Positions 54,191 to 62,456 of a stretch of DNA of 64,000 bases are shown one piece after another. Made by a program: the position numbers and the translations under genes. The notes under the pieces were generated by a model. The model made no database searches and was not told the DNA's origin. It was given only the letters and a program-made list of their open reading frames with translations. Origin of the DNA: CALCMJ01 sp964475415 (GTDB taxonomy: Bacteria > Bacteroidota > Bacteroidia > Chitinophagales > Saprospiraceae). Numbering within the stretch: the first letter of the stretch is position 1; every line of letters begins with the position of its first letter. The stretch lies in assembly GCA_964475415.1 (NCBI GenBank), contig CAYYWZ010000011.1, positions 17,221 through 81,220 on the forward strand. The letters run 5' to 3'.

Positions 54191-54787
54191 TCAGAATTTA
54201 TTATTTAAATCTGTTATAAAAGCTAATAACTCTTCTCTTCCCTCCCCCGTTTCTGAACTAGTGATGAACTCGTCTGGTAGACTATTCCAGTATTCTAATA
54301 GCCCTTTTCTTATTCTTTCTATGTTCTTTTTCTTTTCTAGTTTCTTTAATTTATCCGTCTTGGTATATACAATAGCAAAAGGTATGGCTAGCGATCCGAG
54401 CCAATTAATAAATTCTAAATCTATCTTCTGTAGCGGAATTCTGGAGTCTAATAATACAAAGGCTAATTGTAAATTAGGTCTATGTACGAGATAGTATTCT
54501 ATCATCTTCTCCCACTTAGCTCTCATTTTTTTAGAAATCTTAGCATATCCGTAACCTGGTAGATCGACTAGATACCATTCACTATTGATGTCAAAAAAGT
54601 TTAGGGTCTGAGTTTTTCCTGGCGTATTCGATACTCTGGCAAGAGATTTACGTTGGCATAACATGTTAATCAAGGATGATTTCCCCACATTAGAACGCCC
54701 TATAAAAGCATATTCTGGCTTATTCTGCTTCGGACACTGAGACTCTTTCTCGAAGCTTCCTACAAACTCTATTTCTCTAATAACCAT
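54191..54787 (-). CDS. engB: Ribosome biogenesis GTP-binding protein EngB/YihA
   Basis: Assembles the large ribosomal subunit. 198 residues. G1 'IGRSNVGKSSLIN' (29-41), G2 'TPGKTQT', G3 'DLPGYGYAK', G4 'TKTDKLKK', G5 'SSETGEG' near the end. All complete. First gene of a leftward operon with the acyltransferase (22 bp). The initiating ATG is the first in frame. Confidence 0.95.
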   Translation of the reverse strand: MVIREIEFVGSFEKESQCPKQNKPEYAFIGRSNVGKSSLINMLCQRKSLARVSNTPGKTQTLNFFDINSEWYLVDLPGYGYAKISKKMRAKWEKMIEYYLVHRPNLQLAFVLLDSRIPLQKIDLEFINWLGSLAIPFAIVYTKTDKLKKLEKKKNIERIRKGLLEYWNSLPDEFITSSETGEGREELLAFITDLNNKF

Positions 54788-55012
54788 TTACGGCATTTTT
54801 TTTGTTATATTATAAATTATTATAATTTGTAAATAACAGTTTAGTAAGACGACTACACCAATATTTTATCAATCTTAGCGTTTCTAAAAGTATACAAATT
54901 TAAAGAAACTCTATAAACTTAGTCCATTTGTTGCCTTTAAACTCTTAGCATATAGTCAGCATAGTCCCTGAGCAGTATTTTTTTGTTTGCAAAAACCCAA
55001 AAATCTAAAATT

Positions 55013-55639
55013 ATGAAATTTTATTTTTTTATCTTTTCCCTCCTTACACTCCCTATTTTCTGTAGTGCACAACTAGAATTTGGTGTCAAAGGTGGTATAC
55101 ATACCTATGATTTAGATAAATTAACCAATCTTAACCTCTCTAGTAATGATTCAGAATTTACACTTACTCCTAGAGAAGCTAGATACGGCTATCACTTAGG
55201 TATATATACTAGACTGAAGGTCTTGGGCTTTTTTATAGAGCCTTCAGCAATTTTTAACTCTACCCGATTTGACTATGATGTAACGTCAGAAAACTATCCT
55301 TTTTCTGTCTTATCGGAAGATTTCTTAGAACTAGATATTCCCGTATTGATAGGATTTAGATTTCTGAAAGTCCTAAGAATACAAGGAGGTCCTGTAGCAC
55401 ACATAAGTTTAAACTCTACCTCAGGTATATTTGACATAAATGGAGAAGAATATCAGTACGAAAACATGAAATATGGATTCCAAGCAGGCGCTGGTATAGA
55501 TCTATGGCGACTAAGAATAGATGCGATGTACGAGAGTAACTTTTCCTATTTTGCTAATCATATCAGTGTCGATGGTACAGAATATTCATTCGATAACAAG
55601 GCTCCTAGGTTTATATTTACAATTGGATATAGAATATGA
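55013..55639 (+). CDS. PorT-like outer-membrane beta-barrel protein
   Basis: I use the ATG at 55013, which gives signal 'MKFYFFIFSLLTLPIFCSA|Q'. About 208 residues. The first strand 'LEFGVKGGIHTYDL' and the alternating pattern 'LGIYTRLKVLGFFIEPSAIF', 'FQAGAGIDLWRLRIDAMYE', 'RFIFTIGYRI' (C-terminal aromatic strand) are those of the small outer-membrane barrel family in Bacteroidota (PF13568). Substrate unknown. Upstream, 225 bp contain no other gene. Confidence 0.8.
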   Translation: MKFYFFIFSLLTLPIFCSAQLEFGVKGGIHTYDLDKLTNLNLSSNDSEFTLTPREARYGYHLGIYTRLKVLGFFIEPSAIFNSTRFDYDVTSENYPFSVLSEDFLELDIPVLIGFRFLKVLRIQGGPVAHISLNSTSGIFDINGEEYQYENMKYGFQAGAGIDLWRLRIDAMYESNFSYFANHISVDGTEYSFDNKAPRFIFTIGYRI

Positions 55640-55705
55640 TAAGTATGGAATGATTATTGAACTATAAAAGATAATTGCTTTAACCAGCAACTGTTAAAAC
55701 CAAAT

Positions 55706-55731
55706 AAGCTCGATTCTTTCGGGCTTTTTTT
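55706..55731 (+). terminator. Rho-independent terminator
   Basis: AAGCTCGA (55706-55713) pairs with TCGGGCTT (55719-55726), one G-U, followed by T7. Confidence 0.75.
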
Positions 55732-55787
55732 ATTGACCTAGTGAAAATAAACTTATCTTCATATCTCAATAAATTTAATATTTACTA

Positions 55788-56861
55788 ATGGGATTACTCA
55801 TTTTCTTTTTTCTATTGTCTATTATCGTTTCTTTTATGTGTTCTGTATGGGAAGCCGTACTACTCAGCATAACTCCTTCTTATGTTCAAATCAAAATGCA
55901 AGAAGGCAAAGCAATAGGACATTCACTCAATGAATTCAAAGAAGATATCGACAAACCGCTTTCCGCAATTCTAACCTTAAATACGATTGCGCACACTGTA
56001 GGTGCATTAGGAGTAGGAGCTCAAGCAACTAAAATATGGCCGGACAATGGTCTTATGACTGGCCTCATTATTCCAGTAGTTATGACCTTAGGTATACTGA
56101 TCTTATCTGAAATTATACCTAAAACTATAGGAGCAAGTAAGTGGAAATCTTTAGCTCCTTTCACGGTAAAAAGTTTAAAACTTGTCATGACACTCCTATA
56201 CCCTCTAGTATGGTTCAGTCAATTAATCACTAGACACTTCAAAGATGATTTACATAAGAGTGTATTAAGCAGAGCTGATTTTACAGCTATGACAAGAGTA
56301 GGTGCTGAATCTGGAATCATCGCTCCTAGCGAATCTAAAATAATTGACAATCTACTTAAGTTTAATTCTGTGAGAGCTAAAGATATCATGACGCCTAGGA
56401 TGGTGGTTACTGCGGCTCCTGAAGATCTGAGTATTTCAGATTTTTACATAGAAAACGAGGCCCTAAACTTCTCTAGAGTTCCTGTATTCTCTACTAGCAA
56501 AGATCATATAACAGGTTATGTTATGAAAGATGATATCCTCACTTCTATGATAAAGAAAAAGGATTCCGAATCTCTCGGTAAGATCAAAAGAGAAATATCT
56601 GTCGTAACAGAAAATATGAGCATTCAACAAATCTTCGATAAGCTTATGGAAGATAAGGAACATATCGCTCTAGTTGTAGATGAATTTGGTGGCATGTCGG
56701 GTGTCCTTACTATGGAAGATGTTATCGAAACACTGCTAGGGATGGAAATTATGGATGAGTCTGATAAGGTAGAAGATCTGCAATTGCTAGCCAGAAAGAA
56801 ATGGGAAACGAGAGCTAAGAACCTAGGTATCGTAGCTGATGATGCTCCAGAGAAAACTTAA
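55788..56861 (+). CDS. CNNM/HlyC-type membrane protein with CBS pair, short form
   Basis: 357 residues. N-terminal CNNM (DUF21) domain: four hydrophobic segments, 'CSVWEAVLLSITPSYVQ' and 'TLNTIAHTVGALGVGAQATK' (metal/ion transporter motif), to about 180. CBS pair at about 200-330 ('IMTPRMVVTAAPEDLSI', 'HIALVVDEFGGMSGVLTMED'). The usual C-terminal CorC_HlyC domain is missing; the protein stops shortly after 'VIETLLGMEIMDESD'. This shorter form is known in several bacteria. Likely a magnesium/cobalt-related transporter; substrate unproven. Confidence 0.88.
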   Translation: MGLLIFFFLLSIIVSFMCSVWEAVLLSITPSYVQIKMQEGKAIGHSLNEFKEDIDKPLSAILTLNTIAHTVGALGVGAQATKIWPDNGLMTGLIIPVVMTLGILILSEIIPKTIGASKWKSLAPFTVKSLKLVMTLLYPLVWFSQLITRHFKDDLHKSVLSRADFTAMTRVGAESGIIAPSESKIIDNLLKFNSVRAKDIMTPRMVVTAAPEDLSISDFYIENEALNFSRVPVFSTSKDHITGYVMKDDILTSMIKKKDSESLGKIKREISVVTENMSIQQIFDKLMEDKEHIALVVDEFGGMSGVLTMEDVIETLLGMEIMDESDKVEDLQLLARKKWETRAKNLGIVADDAPEKT

Positions 56862-56900
56862 TCGGAAAGCTGAAGAGGGTTTGTAAGAATTTTAAAAGCA

Positions 56901-57020
56901 ATCAAGAAAATCTTGCTAGTCAAGGTTCGGACGAATGCAGCGCAAGATTAGTAATATCATAAAGATACTTAGGATACAAAATCAAGCCATCAAGAAAATT
57001 CTCCTAATCAAGGTTCAGAC
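56901..57020. repeat. Two copies of a 32-bp imperfect intergenic repeat
   Basis: 56901-56932 and 56989-57020 share about 27 of 32 positions (shared parts include ATCAAGAAAAT, TCAAGGTTC and GAC). Sequences of this 'AATCAAGGTTCAGAC' type are scattered in intergenic DNA of many Bacteroidota; role unknown. Confidence 0.6.
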
Positions 57021-57039
57021 AAAAATCATTATACCCTAA

Positions 57040-57927
57040 CTAACTGAAATTAGAAGAAACAACATAGTCTTTACTTTCTCCTGAGTAATCATAGAAGCCT
57101 TCGCCAGATTTACGTCCTAACTTGCCAGCAAGAACCATGTTTTTCAGTAAGGGAGATGCCGCATACTTAGGATTACCGAAACCTTCGTGCAATACATCCA
57201 AGATAGATTTACATACATCTAATCCTATAAAATCTGCAAGCTGCAAAGGTCCCATAGGATGCGCCATACCTAGCTTCATAACCGTATCGATCTCAGCAAC
57301 ACCCGCTACCCCTTCGTGTAACGTCTGGATAGCCTCATTGATCATAGGCATCAGAATTCTATTTGCGACAAATCCAGGATAATCATTTACTAATACTGGT
57401 ATTTTTTCTAGATCCTTAGATAGACTTACGATCGTCTCTGTTGTTTCCGCATCAGTAGAATAGCCCTTTATAACTTCTACGAGTTTCATGATAGGAACTG
57501 GATTCATGAAATGCATGCCGATAACTTTCCCCGGCCTATTGGTTACACTCGCTATCTTAGTGATAGAGATCGAAGAGGTATTAGAACATAGGATAGCATC
57601 CTCAGGGGTATGCTTATCTATTTCTCTAAAAATCTTAAGCTTAAGATCTACATTTTCTGTAGCTGCTTCTACGACAAGATCTACGCCTTGTACTGCCTCT
57701 TCTATAGAGGTAAAGGTTGCTATATTCGCTATAGTAGATTTTTGCTTATCCTCAGATATCTTTTCCTTGGCTACCATTCTCCATAGATTTTTATCTATCG
57801 TCTTGATGGCTTTATCTAGCGCAACTTCTGACACATCACATAGATGAACCGCAAAGTCATGCATAGCAAAAACATGTGCTATACCATTACCCATTGTTCC
57901 TGCTCCTATAACTGCTACCTTCTTCAT
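57040..57927 (-). CDS. 3-hydroxyacyl/3-hydroxybutyryl-CoA dehydrogenase
   Basis: 295 residues. NAD loop 'VAVIGAGTMGNGIAHVFA' (4-21), 'SNTSSISITKIAS', the signature 'GMHFMNPVPIMKLVEVI' (catalytic His), 'YPGFVANRILMPMINEA', and the dimer domain 'HPMGPLQLADFIGLDVC'. Length and order fit HBD/PaaH-type enzymes, which oxidise L-3-hydroxyacyl-CoA or work in reverse. Fused crotonase domains are absent. No other fatty-acid gene is adjacent. Transcribed leftward, with a bidirectional-type terminator upstream belonging to another gene. Confidence 0.93.
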   Translation of the reverse strand: MKKVAVIGAGTMGNGIAHVFAMHDFAVHLCDVSEVALDKAIKTIDKNLWRMVAKEKISEDKQKSTIANIATFTSIEEAVQGVDLVVEAATENVDLKLKIFREIDKHTPEDAILCSNTSSISITKIASVTNRPGKVIGMHFMNPVPIMKLVEVIKGYSTDAETTETIVSLSKDLEKIPVLVNDYPGFVANRILMPMINEAIQTLHEGVAGVAEIDTVMKLGMAHPMGPLQLADFIGLDVCKSILDVLHEGFGNPKYAASPLLKNMVLAGKLGRKSGEGFYDYSGESKDYVVSSNFS

Positions 57928-58021
57928 ATTTTTTTTCTTTCTAGTCTAAATTTAATGATACGAAAATATAAAACTTTTAGAGATCTATATAATGGCATCT
58001 ACTCCTCTAATACAAAGTAAA

Positions 58022-58055
58022 AAGGGTCTACATTGTTTAATTGATAGACCCCTTT
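58022..58055 (-). terminator. Rho-independent terminator of the small lipoprotein gene
   Basis: On the minus strand GGGTCTA (58045-58051 complement) pairs with TAGACCC (58024-58030 complement), 14-base loop, followed by T5 (plus-strand AAAAA). Confidence 0.75.
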
Positions 58056-58077
58056 CTTATTTTACATGATACGCTAA

Positions 58078-58311
58078 CTAATTACAGGTAAAACCTATAA
58101 GTCTTAAATATTCTAGATATTCATCTACTGTTGTAATCGTAATGCCTCGTGCTTCTGCTAAACTGGTAAAGTTATCTGAGCACACTACTTCTGTATTCAC
58201 ACCCTCCGTACATTCTATACAGTCCGAATTATCGTCGGGTCCACAGGACGAAATAGCTAAGTAAAAACAAGCTAGAAATACAAGGCCTAATGATCGCTGT
58301 CTGATTTTCAT
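58078..58311 (-). CDS. Small Cys-containing lipoprotein
   Basis: 77 residues. Lipoprotein signal 'GLVFLACFYLAISSCGPDDN' (Cys23). The mature part has Cys residues in 'DCIECTEG', 'VVCSDN' and the last 'FTCN'. No family recognised. It has its own terminator and lies between the 3-hydroxyacyl-CoA dehydrogenase and pruA genes, all leftward. Confidence 0.7.
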   Translation of the reverse strand: MKIRQRSLGLVFLACFYLAISSCGPDDNSDCIECTEGVNTEVVCSDNFTSLAEARGITITTVDEYLEYLRLIGFTCN

Positions 58312-58406
58312 TCTTCTATTTTTTTAATGATAAATTCTTTACTAAGGAACGAAAACCTAAAACAAATTGTCATTCTACTTAGTCTTAAAAATTTCATAAA
58401 AAAAAA

Positions 58407-60038
58407 CTACGACTCTATCATAAACGGATACCTATAATTTGTAGGCGGTACAAAGGTTTCCTTGATTGTTCTAGGAGAAACCCATCTCAGTAAGTTGAGA
58501 TAAGAACCTGCCTTATCATTAGTTCCTGATCCTCTAGCTCCACCAAAGGGTTGTTGTCCTACAACAGCTCCTGTCGGCTTATCATTGATATAGAAATTAC
58601 CTGCTGCGTTTCTTAGCTTCTTACTCGCTAACTCTACTATACTTCTATCATTAGAAAAAATAGAACCTGTCAGTGCATACTCAGAAGTACTATCCACCAC
58701 ATCTAATATTTTTTCGAAGTCCGTATCTTTATAAACGTATACAGATAAAACGGGGCCAAATATTTCTTCGCACATCGTCTTGTAATCTGCTTTCTTAGCT
58801 AGAATAACTGTAGGTTCTACAAAGTAACCTTTAGTATCGCTGCAGTTACCCCCTATAAGTATTTTGGCATCCTTACTTCTCTTCGCTGAGCTGATGTAAG
58901 ACTTGATGTTTTTATAAGATTTTGCGTCTATAACCGCATTGACAAAATTAGTAAAGTCCTCAGGAGATCCCATCTTCATAGACTCTATATCCGCTTTCAT
59001 AAACTTCCAAGTCTTCTCCCATAATGACTTAGGGATATAAGCTCTAGAAGCTGCAGAACACTTCTGTCCCTGATACTCAAATGCACCTCTTACCAAGGCC
59101 GTTGCTAGCACCTTAGGATCTGTGCTCTTGTGAGCAACAACAAAATCTTTACCACCTGTCTCTCCTACTATTCTAGGATAGGTTCTGTAGGTATCTAGAT
59201 TAGCGCCTATGGTTCTCCATAAGGTTTTGAAAACACCTGTACTACCTGTAAAGTGTAGTCCAGCAAAATCTCTATGGTTAAATACAACATCGCCAGTCTC
59301 CGGTCCATCTGCAAATACTAAGTTGATCACACCATCTGGCAAACCAGCTTCCTGGAATAAATCCATAATGACATGAGCCGAATAGATCTGACTCTCTGCA
59401 GGCTTCCATACTACGGTGTTACCCATCAATGCAGGAGCAGCAGCAAGATTAGCCGCTATACTTGTAAAGTTAAACGGTGTTATAGCAAATACAAATCCTT
59501 CTAGTGGTCTATACTCTAGTTTGTTCCATATTCCAGGAGCACTCTCGGGTTGTTGCGCGTATATGTCTATCATGTATTGCACATTAAACCTAAGGAAATC
59601 ACACAGCTCACATACAGCATCGATCTCTGCTTGATAGGCATTCTTAGATTGACATAACATGGTAGCAGCATTCATTCTTGCTCGATAAGGACCTGCTAGT
59701 AGATCAGCAGCTCTTAAGAAGATAGAAGCTCTTTCCTGCCAAGGCATATCCTCCCATGCGGACTTAGCCTTCAGCGCAGCGTTGATAGCACGTTCTACAT
59801 GCGTCTTATCTCCGTGCGAAAAAGTACCTAACACATGCTTCTTGTCATGTGGTGGATGCATGGTTCTTTTGTCCTTGGTATTTACTCTTTTACCACCGAT
59901 CACCATAGGGATATTGATAGTAGAGGCCTTCATTTTATTATAAACTTTCTTAAGCTCCTTCTTTTCTGGAGAACCAGGGCCATAAGGCAGAACAGGTTCG
60001 TTAGCAGCAATAGGTACTTCGAAAAAAGCGTTACTCAT
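58407..60038 (-). CDS. pruA: 1-pyrroline-5-carboxylate (glutamate semialdehyde) dehydrogenase
   Basis: 543 residues. Aldehyde dehydrogenase of the P5CDH group, which oxidises glutamate gamma-semialdehyde to glutamate with NAD in proline breakdown. Markers: 'FNFTSIAANLAAAPALMGNT' near 190, 'LHFTGSTGVFKTLWR', 'EYQGQKCSAASRAYIP' with the catalytic Cys near 327, and 'PFGGARGSGTNDKAG' near 497. The N-terminal 'EPVLPYGPGSPEKKEL' is typical of the eukaryotic-type P5CDH. No PutA-type fusion. It follows coaD by three bases, so the two share a transcript. Confidence 0.95.
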   Translation of the reverse strand: MSNAFFEVPIAANEPVLPYGPGSPEKKELKKVYNKMKASTINIPMVIGGKRVNTKDKRTMHPPHDKKHVLGTFSHGDKTHVERAINAALKAKSAWEDMPWQERASIFLRAADLLAGPYRARMNAATMLCQSKNAYQAEIDAVCELCDFLRFNVQYMIDIYAQQPESAPGIWNKLEYRPLEGFVFAITPFNFTSIAANLAAAPALMGNTVVWKPAESQIYSAHVIMDLFQEAGLPDGVINLVFADGPETGDVVFNHRDFAGLHFTGSTGVFKTLWRTIGANLDTYRTYPRIVGETGGKDFVVAHKSTDPKVLATALVRGAFEYQGQKCSAASRAYIPKSLWEKTWKFMKADIESMKMGSPEDFTNFVNAVIDAKSYKNIKSYISSAKRSKDAKILIGGNCSDTKGYFVEPTVILAKKADYKTMCEEIFGPVLSVYVYKDTDFEKILDVVDSTSEYALTGSIFSNDRSIVELASKKLRNAAGNFYINDKPTGAVVGQQPFGGARGSGTNDKAGSYLNLLRWVSPRTIKETFVPPTNYRYPFMIES

Positions 60039-60041
60039 TTT

Positions 60042-60518
60042 TTATATTTTTTGTTTCAGATAATCATGTAAAACTTCAGGGATAAATGCGGAGATATCTC
60101 CTTTCCCTTTTATAATTTCTCTCACGATAGTGGAGCTTATATGCGAATAGGCTGGCTGACTAATCAAGAACACCGTCTCTAGTTGATCTCCTATAATACT
60201 ATTCAGTTGAGAGATCGTCTTCTCATAATCAAAATCTGATGCATTTCTAAGTCCTCTCAGTAAGAATCGAGCATTCTTTTCTTTACAGAAGTTAACCGTC
60301 AGTCCTTCGAAGTGATCTACATTCACCTTGTCATCATGCTTAAATACTTCATTGAGCCACTTAAGACGATCTTCTAAGCTAAACAGGTATTTCTTCTGCG
60401 AGTTCATTCCCACTGCTACAATTATCTCATCGAAAAGAGGGATGGCACGTCGGACAAGGTCTACATGTCCTAGGGTAATAGGATCAAAGGAACCTGGGAA
60501 AACAGCAATATTTTTCAC
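60042..60518 (-). CDS. coaD: Phosphopantetheine adenylyltransferase
   Basis: Penultimate step of CoA synthesis. 158 residues. Nucleotidyltransferase motif 'FPGSFDPITLGHVDLVRRA' (7-25, T/H-x-G-H) and 'HISSTIVREIIKGKGDI' (I-S-S-T) near 128. 'LLRGLRNASDFDYE' is the typical R-G-L-R-x-x-x-D-F-(D/E)-Y-E. Complete. First gene of the coaD-pruA pair. Confidence 0.96.
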   Translation of the reverse strand: MKNIAVFPGSFDPITLGHVDLVRRAIPLFDEIIVAVGMNSQKKYLFSLEDRLKWLNEVFKHDDKVNVDHFEGLTVNFCKEKNARFLLRGLRNASDFDYEKTISQLNSIIGDQLETVFLISQPAYSHISSTIVREIIKGKGDISAFIPEVLHDYLKQKI

Positions 60519-60652
60519 ATACTAGTATTAGACTACAAAGAAAGTAAATTATGAAGTGATATAAGAATCTTAGGGCTAATAAGTTCGTCTTAGCAGTTAG
60601 CGGGAATGCCTAAAAATAGATTGTAAAAACTGGAGGAGAATCTGCTACTAAG

Positions 60653-61153
60653 TCAGACTCTTAGGACTTTGAAGGAATTCAGAAACTTATCGACTCCCGC
60701 ATTAAGTGATTTATCTTTTTCGGAATAGACAAGCATGATATACAATCTATCTTTTACAACAAATACCTTAGCCTTAGATTGTAGCTCTTGGTCTATGAGT
60801 TTTTTTCTGCAAACAAATATGTTGTGTCCGTTTTCTCTTTGCATCTCCTCATAGATGATATCTCCTGGTAAGCCATCTATACTAGATTTTATCAGATCCA
60901 TTGCTAGCGTGTCATCGCCGAAGATAGCACCGTTAGGATAATCGATGTAGTTGATGGAATAAACATTGCCGTTCTGGTCAGGACCTTCTGATTGATAACC
61001 TATCAGATTTAATTCTCCTACTTCTGTCAATGTTTTTCTAGAATATTTCGTTAGTTTGTATGGTACTTCTACAGAAAAAGTATTGTCATCAGAGATTTGT
61101 ATTTCCCAGTTTTCTTTTAAAATTATCTGCATTATCAATAAGAGTATTATCAT
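60653..61153 (-). CDS. Unknown short protein, divergent from the WG-repeat gene
   Basis: 166 residues if started at 61153, or 159 from the second ATG at 61132 ('MQIILKENWEIQ'). Lipid attachment or signal features are not clear; a few hydrophobic residues precede the body. The body alternates strands ('FSVEVPYKLTKYSR', 'GDIIYEEMQRENG', 'LYIMLVYSEKDKSLN') and ends with a helix 'VDKFLNSFKVLRV', a pattern seen in small beta-sandwich proteins whose C-terminal 'D-K-F-L-(N/D)-S-F' recalls the DUF1795/PsbP-like fold. No function can be named. Confidence 0.6.
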   Translation of the reverse strand: MIILLLIMQIILKENWEIQISDDNTFSVEVPYKLTKYSRKTLTEVGELNLIGYQSEGPDQNGNVYSINYIDYPNGAIFGDDTLAMDLIKSSIDGLPGDIIYEEMQRENGHNIFVCRKKLIDQELQSKAKVFVVKDRLYIMLVYSEKDKSLNAGVDKFLNSFKVLRV

Positions 61154-61202
61154 AGATACAACAAATATTCAACCAAATCTGCGTAATCTGCTCATTTTAT
61201 TG

Positions 61203-62336
61203 ATGAGTTTAACATTTCTTTATTCCTGTAAGCCAGATATGATGGGTTTTAAGCCCAAAAATGAAGAAGAAGCCTTTTTACAAGATCACTTTAGCCCAGA
61301 TCAGAAATGGGGCTACCTCGACCAGAATGGCCAACTAGCCATAGAAGATATCTATGATGATACCAGAGATTTTAGCGAAAATCTAGCAGCTGTAAATTAT
61401 AAAGGGAAATGGGGCTATATAGATGTCAATGGTAAAAAGATCGTAGACTATATCTATAAGGAAGCACATCCCTTCAGCAATGGTAAAGCCATCGTAAGAC
61501 AGCTGGATAATAGCTGGTCTGTCATTGACATACAAGGCAATCCGCAATATGCTATTACCGCAGATAGGATATCGCTGGCAAATAATGATATCATAAAGGT
61601 ACAGGAAAATGGTCTCTATGGTTTTCTGAATATTGATGGTGATACCTTGCTTGCCACACAACATTCTTATGCTTCTGACTTCCACGAGGGCTACGCACTG
61701 GTCAAGTATTTCAACGAATATAGACTGGTTAATACTTCGGGAGACATTATGCCACTAGCCTATGATAAGGTCTATAAATTCTCCGATAATACCTATCGCT
61801 ATCGACAAAATAAACGCTATGGTTATCTAACGGCAGGTGGGAAAGAACTGAGTAAGCCACTGTATACTAAGGCTTCAGATTTTATGGATGATATGGCACT
61901 GGTCAAAATAGGTAAAGCCTACCAACTGATCAATAAGGAGGGCAAAACGATTAGCTCCTTTCCTCCTCGATATACGGAGATGGAATATCTGGGACAGGGT
62001 CTAGTTTCTTACTACGAGAATGGCTTATGGGGTATTATCGATACAGACCAAGAGCTTATAGCAGCACCAATATATGATATGCTATATCGTCCTAGAGAAG
62101 GCATGCTGGCGTATGGTAAAAATGATCTATGGGGTTTTATGGATGTCAAAGGCACTATCGTTACCCAGGCTATTTTCCCGCTGGTATGGGATTATCACGA
62201 GGGTATAGCGCGTATCGTATATCCTGAGAAAGCCATAGGATTTATCGATAAACAAGGAAAACTATCGATTCCACCCTATTTCTACGAGATCAAGGATTAT
62301 TATAATGGTCGGGCAAGGGTTCAGATATATAGATAG
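61203..62336 (+). CDS. WG-repeat lipoprotein
   Basis: About 377 residues from the ATG at 61203. WG beta-repeats are plain: 'KWGYLDQNGQLAIEDIYDDT', 'KWGYIDVNGKKIVDYIY', 'LYGFLNIDGDTLL', 'RYGYLTAGGKELSKPLY', 'LWGIIDTDQELIAAPIYD', 'LWGFMDVKGTIVTQAIF'. Such repeats make beta-propeller-like folds with unknown ligands. The signal 'LTFLYSC' is short from this ATG. The reading frame is open upstream to 61056 and gives 'LRNLLILLMSLTFLYSCKPD', a better lipoprotein signal, so a non-ATG start near 61180 is possible. It overlaps the start of the divergent gene in that case. Confidence 0.8.
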   Translation: MSLTFLYSCKPDMMGFKPKNEEEAFLQDHFSPDQKWGYLDQNGQLAIEDIYDDTRDFSENLAAVNYKGKWGYIDVNGKKIVDYIYKEAHPFSNGKAIVRQLDNSWSVIDIQGNPQYAITADRISLANNDIIKVQENGLYGFLNIDGDTLLATQHSYASDFHEGYALVKYFNEYRLVNTSGDIMPLAYDKVYKFSDNTYRYRQNKRYGYLTAGGKELSKPLYTKASDFMDDMALVKIGKAYQLINKEGKTISSFPPRYTEMEYLGQGLVSYYENGLWGIIDTDQELIAAPIYDMLYRPREGMLAYGKNDLWGFMDVKGTIVTQAIFPLVWDYHEGIARIVYPEKAIGFIDKQGKLSIPPYFYEIKDYYNGRARVQIYR

Positions 62337-62362
62337 CTATTCTAATATTCTAGAAACATGAT

Positions 62363-62370
62363 TATATTTG
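62363..62370 (+). promoter_or_regulatory. Candidate -7 box of lpdA
   Basis: TATATTTG matches TAnnTTTG and lies 87 bases before the lpdA ATG, leaving room for a leader. No clear -33 TTG. Confidence 0.4.
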
Positions 62371-62456
62371 CGATCAAATAGAAAACAGCGGCTTGTTTTC
62401 CGAACAAGAAGGCAAATTTTCTGTATTAATTTGAAAATAACTAAAATCAAAATATC

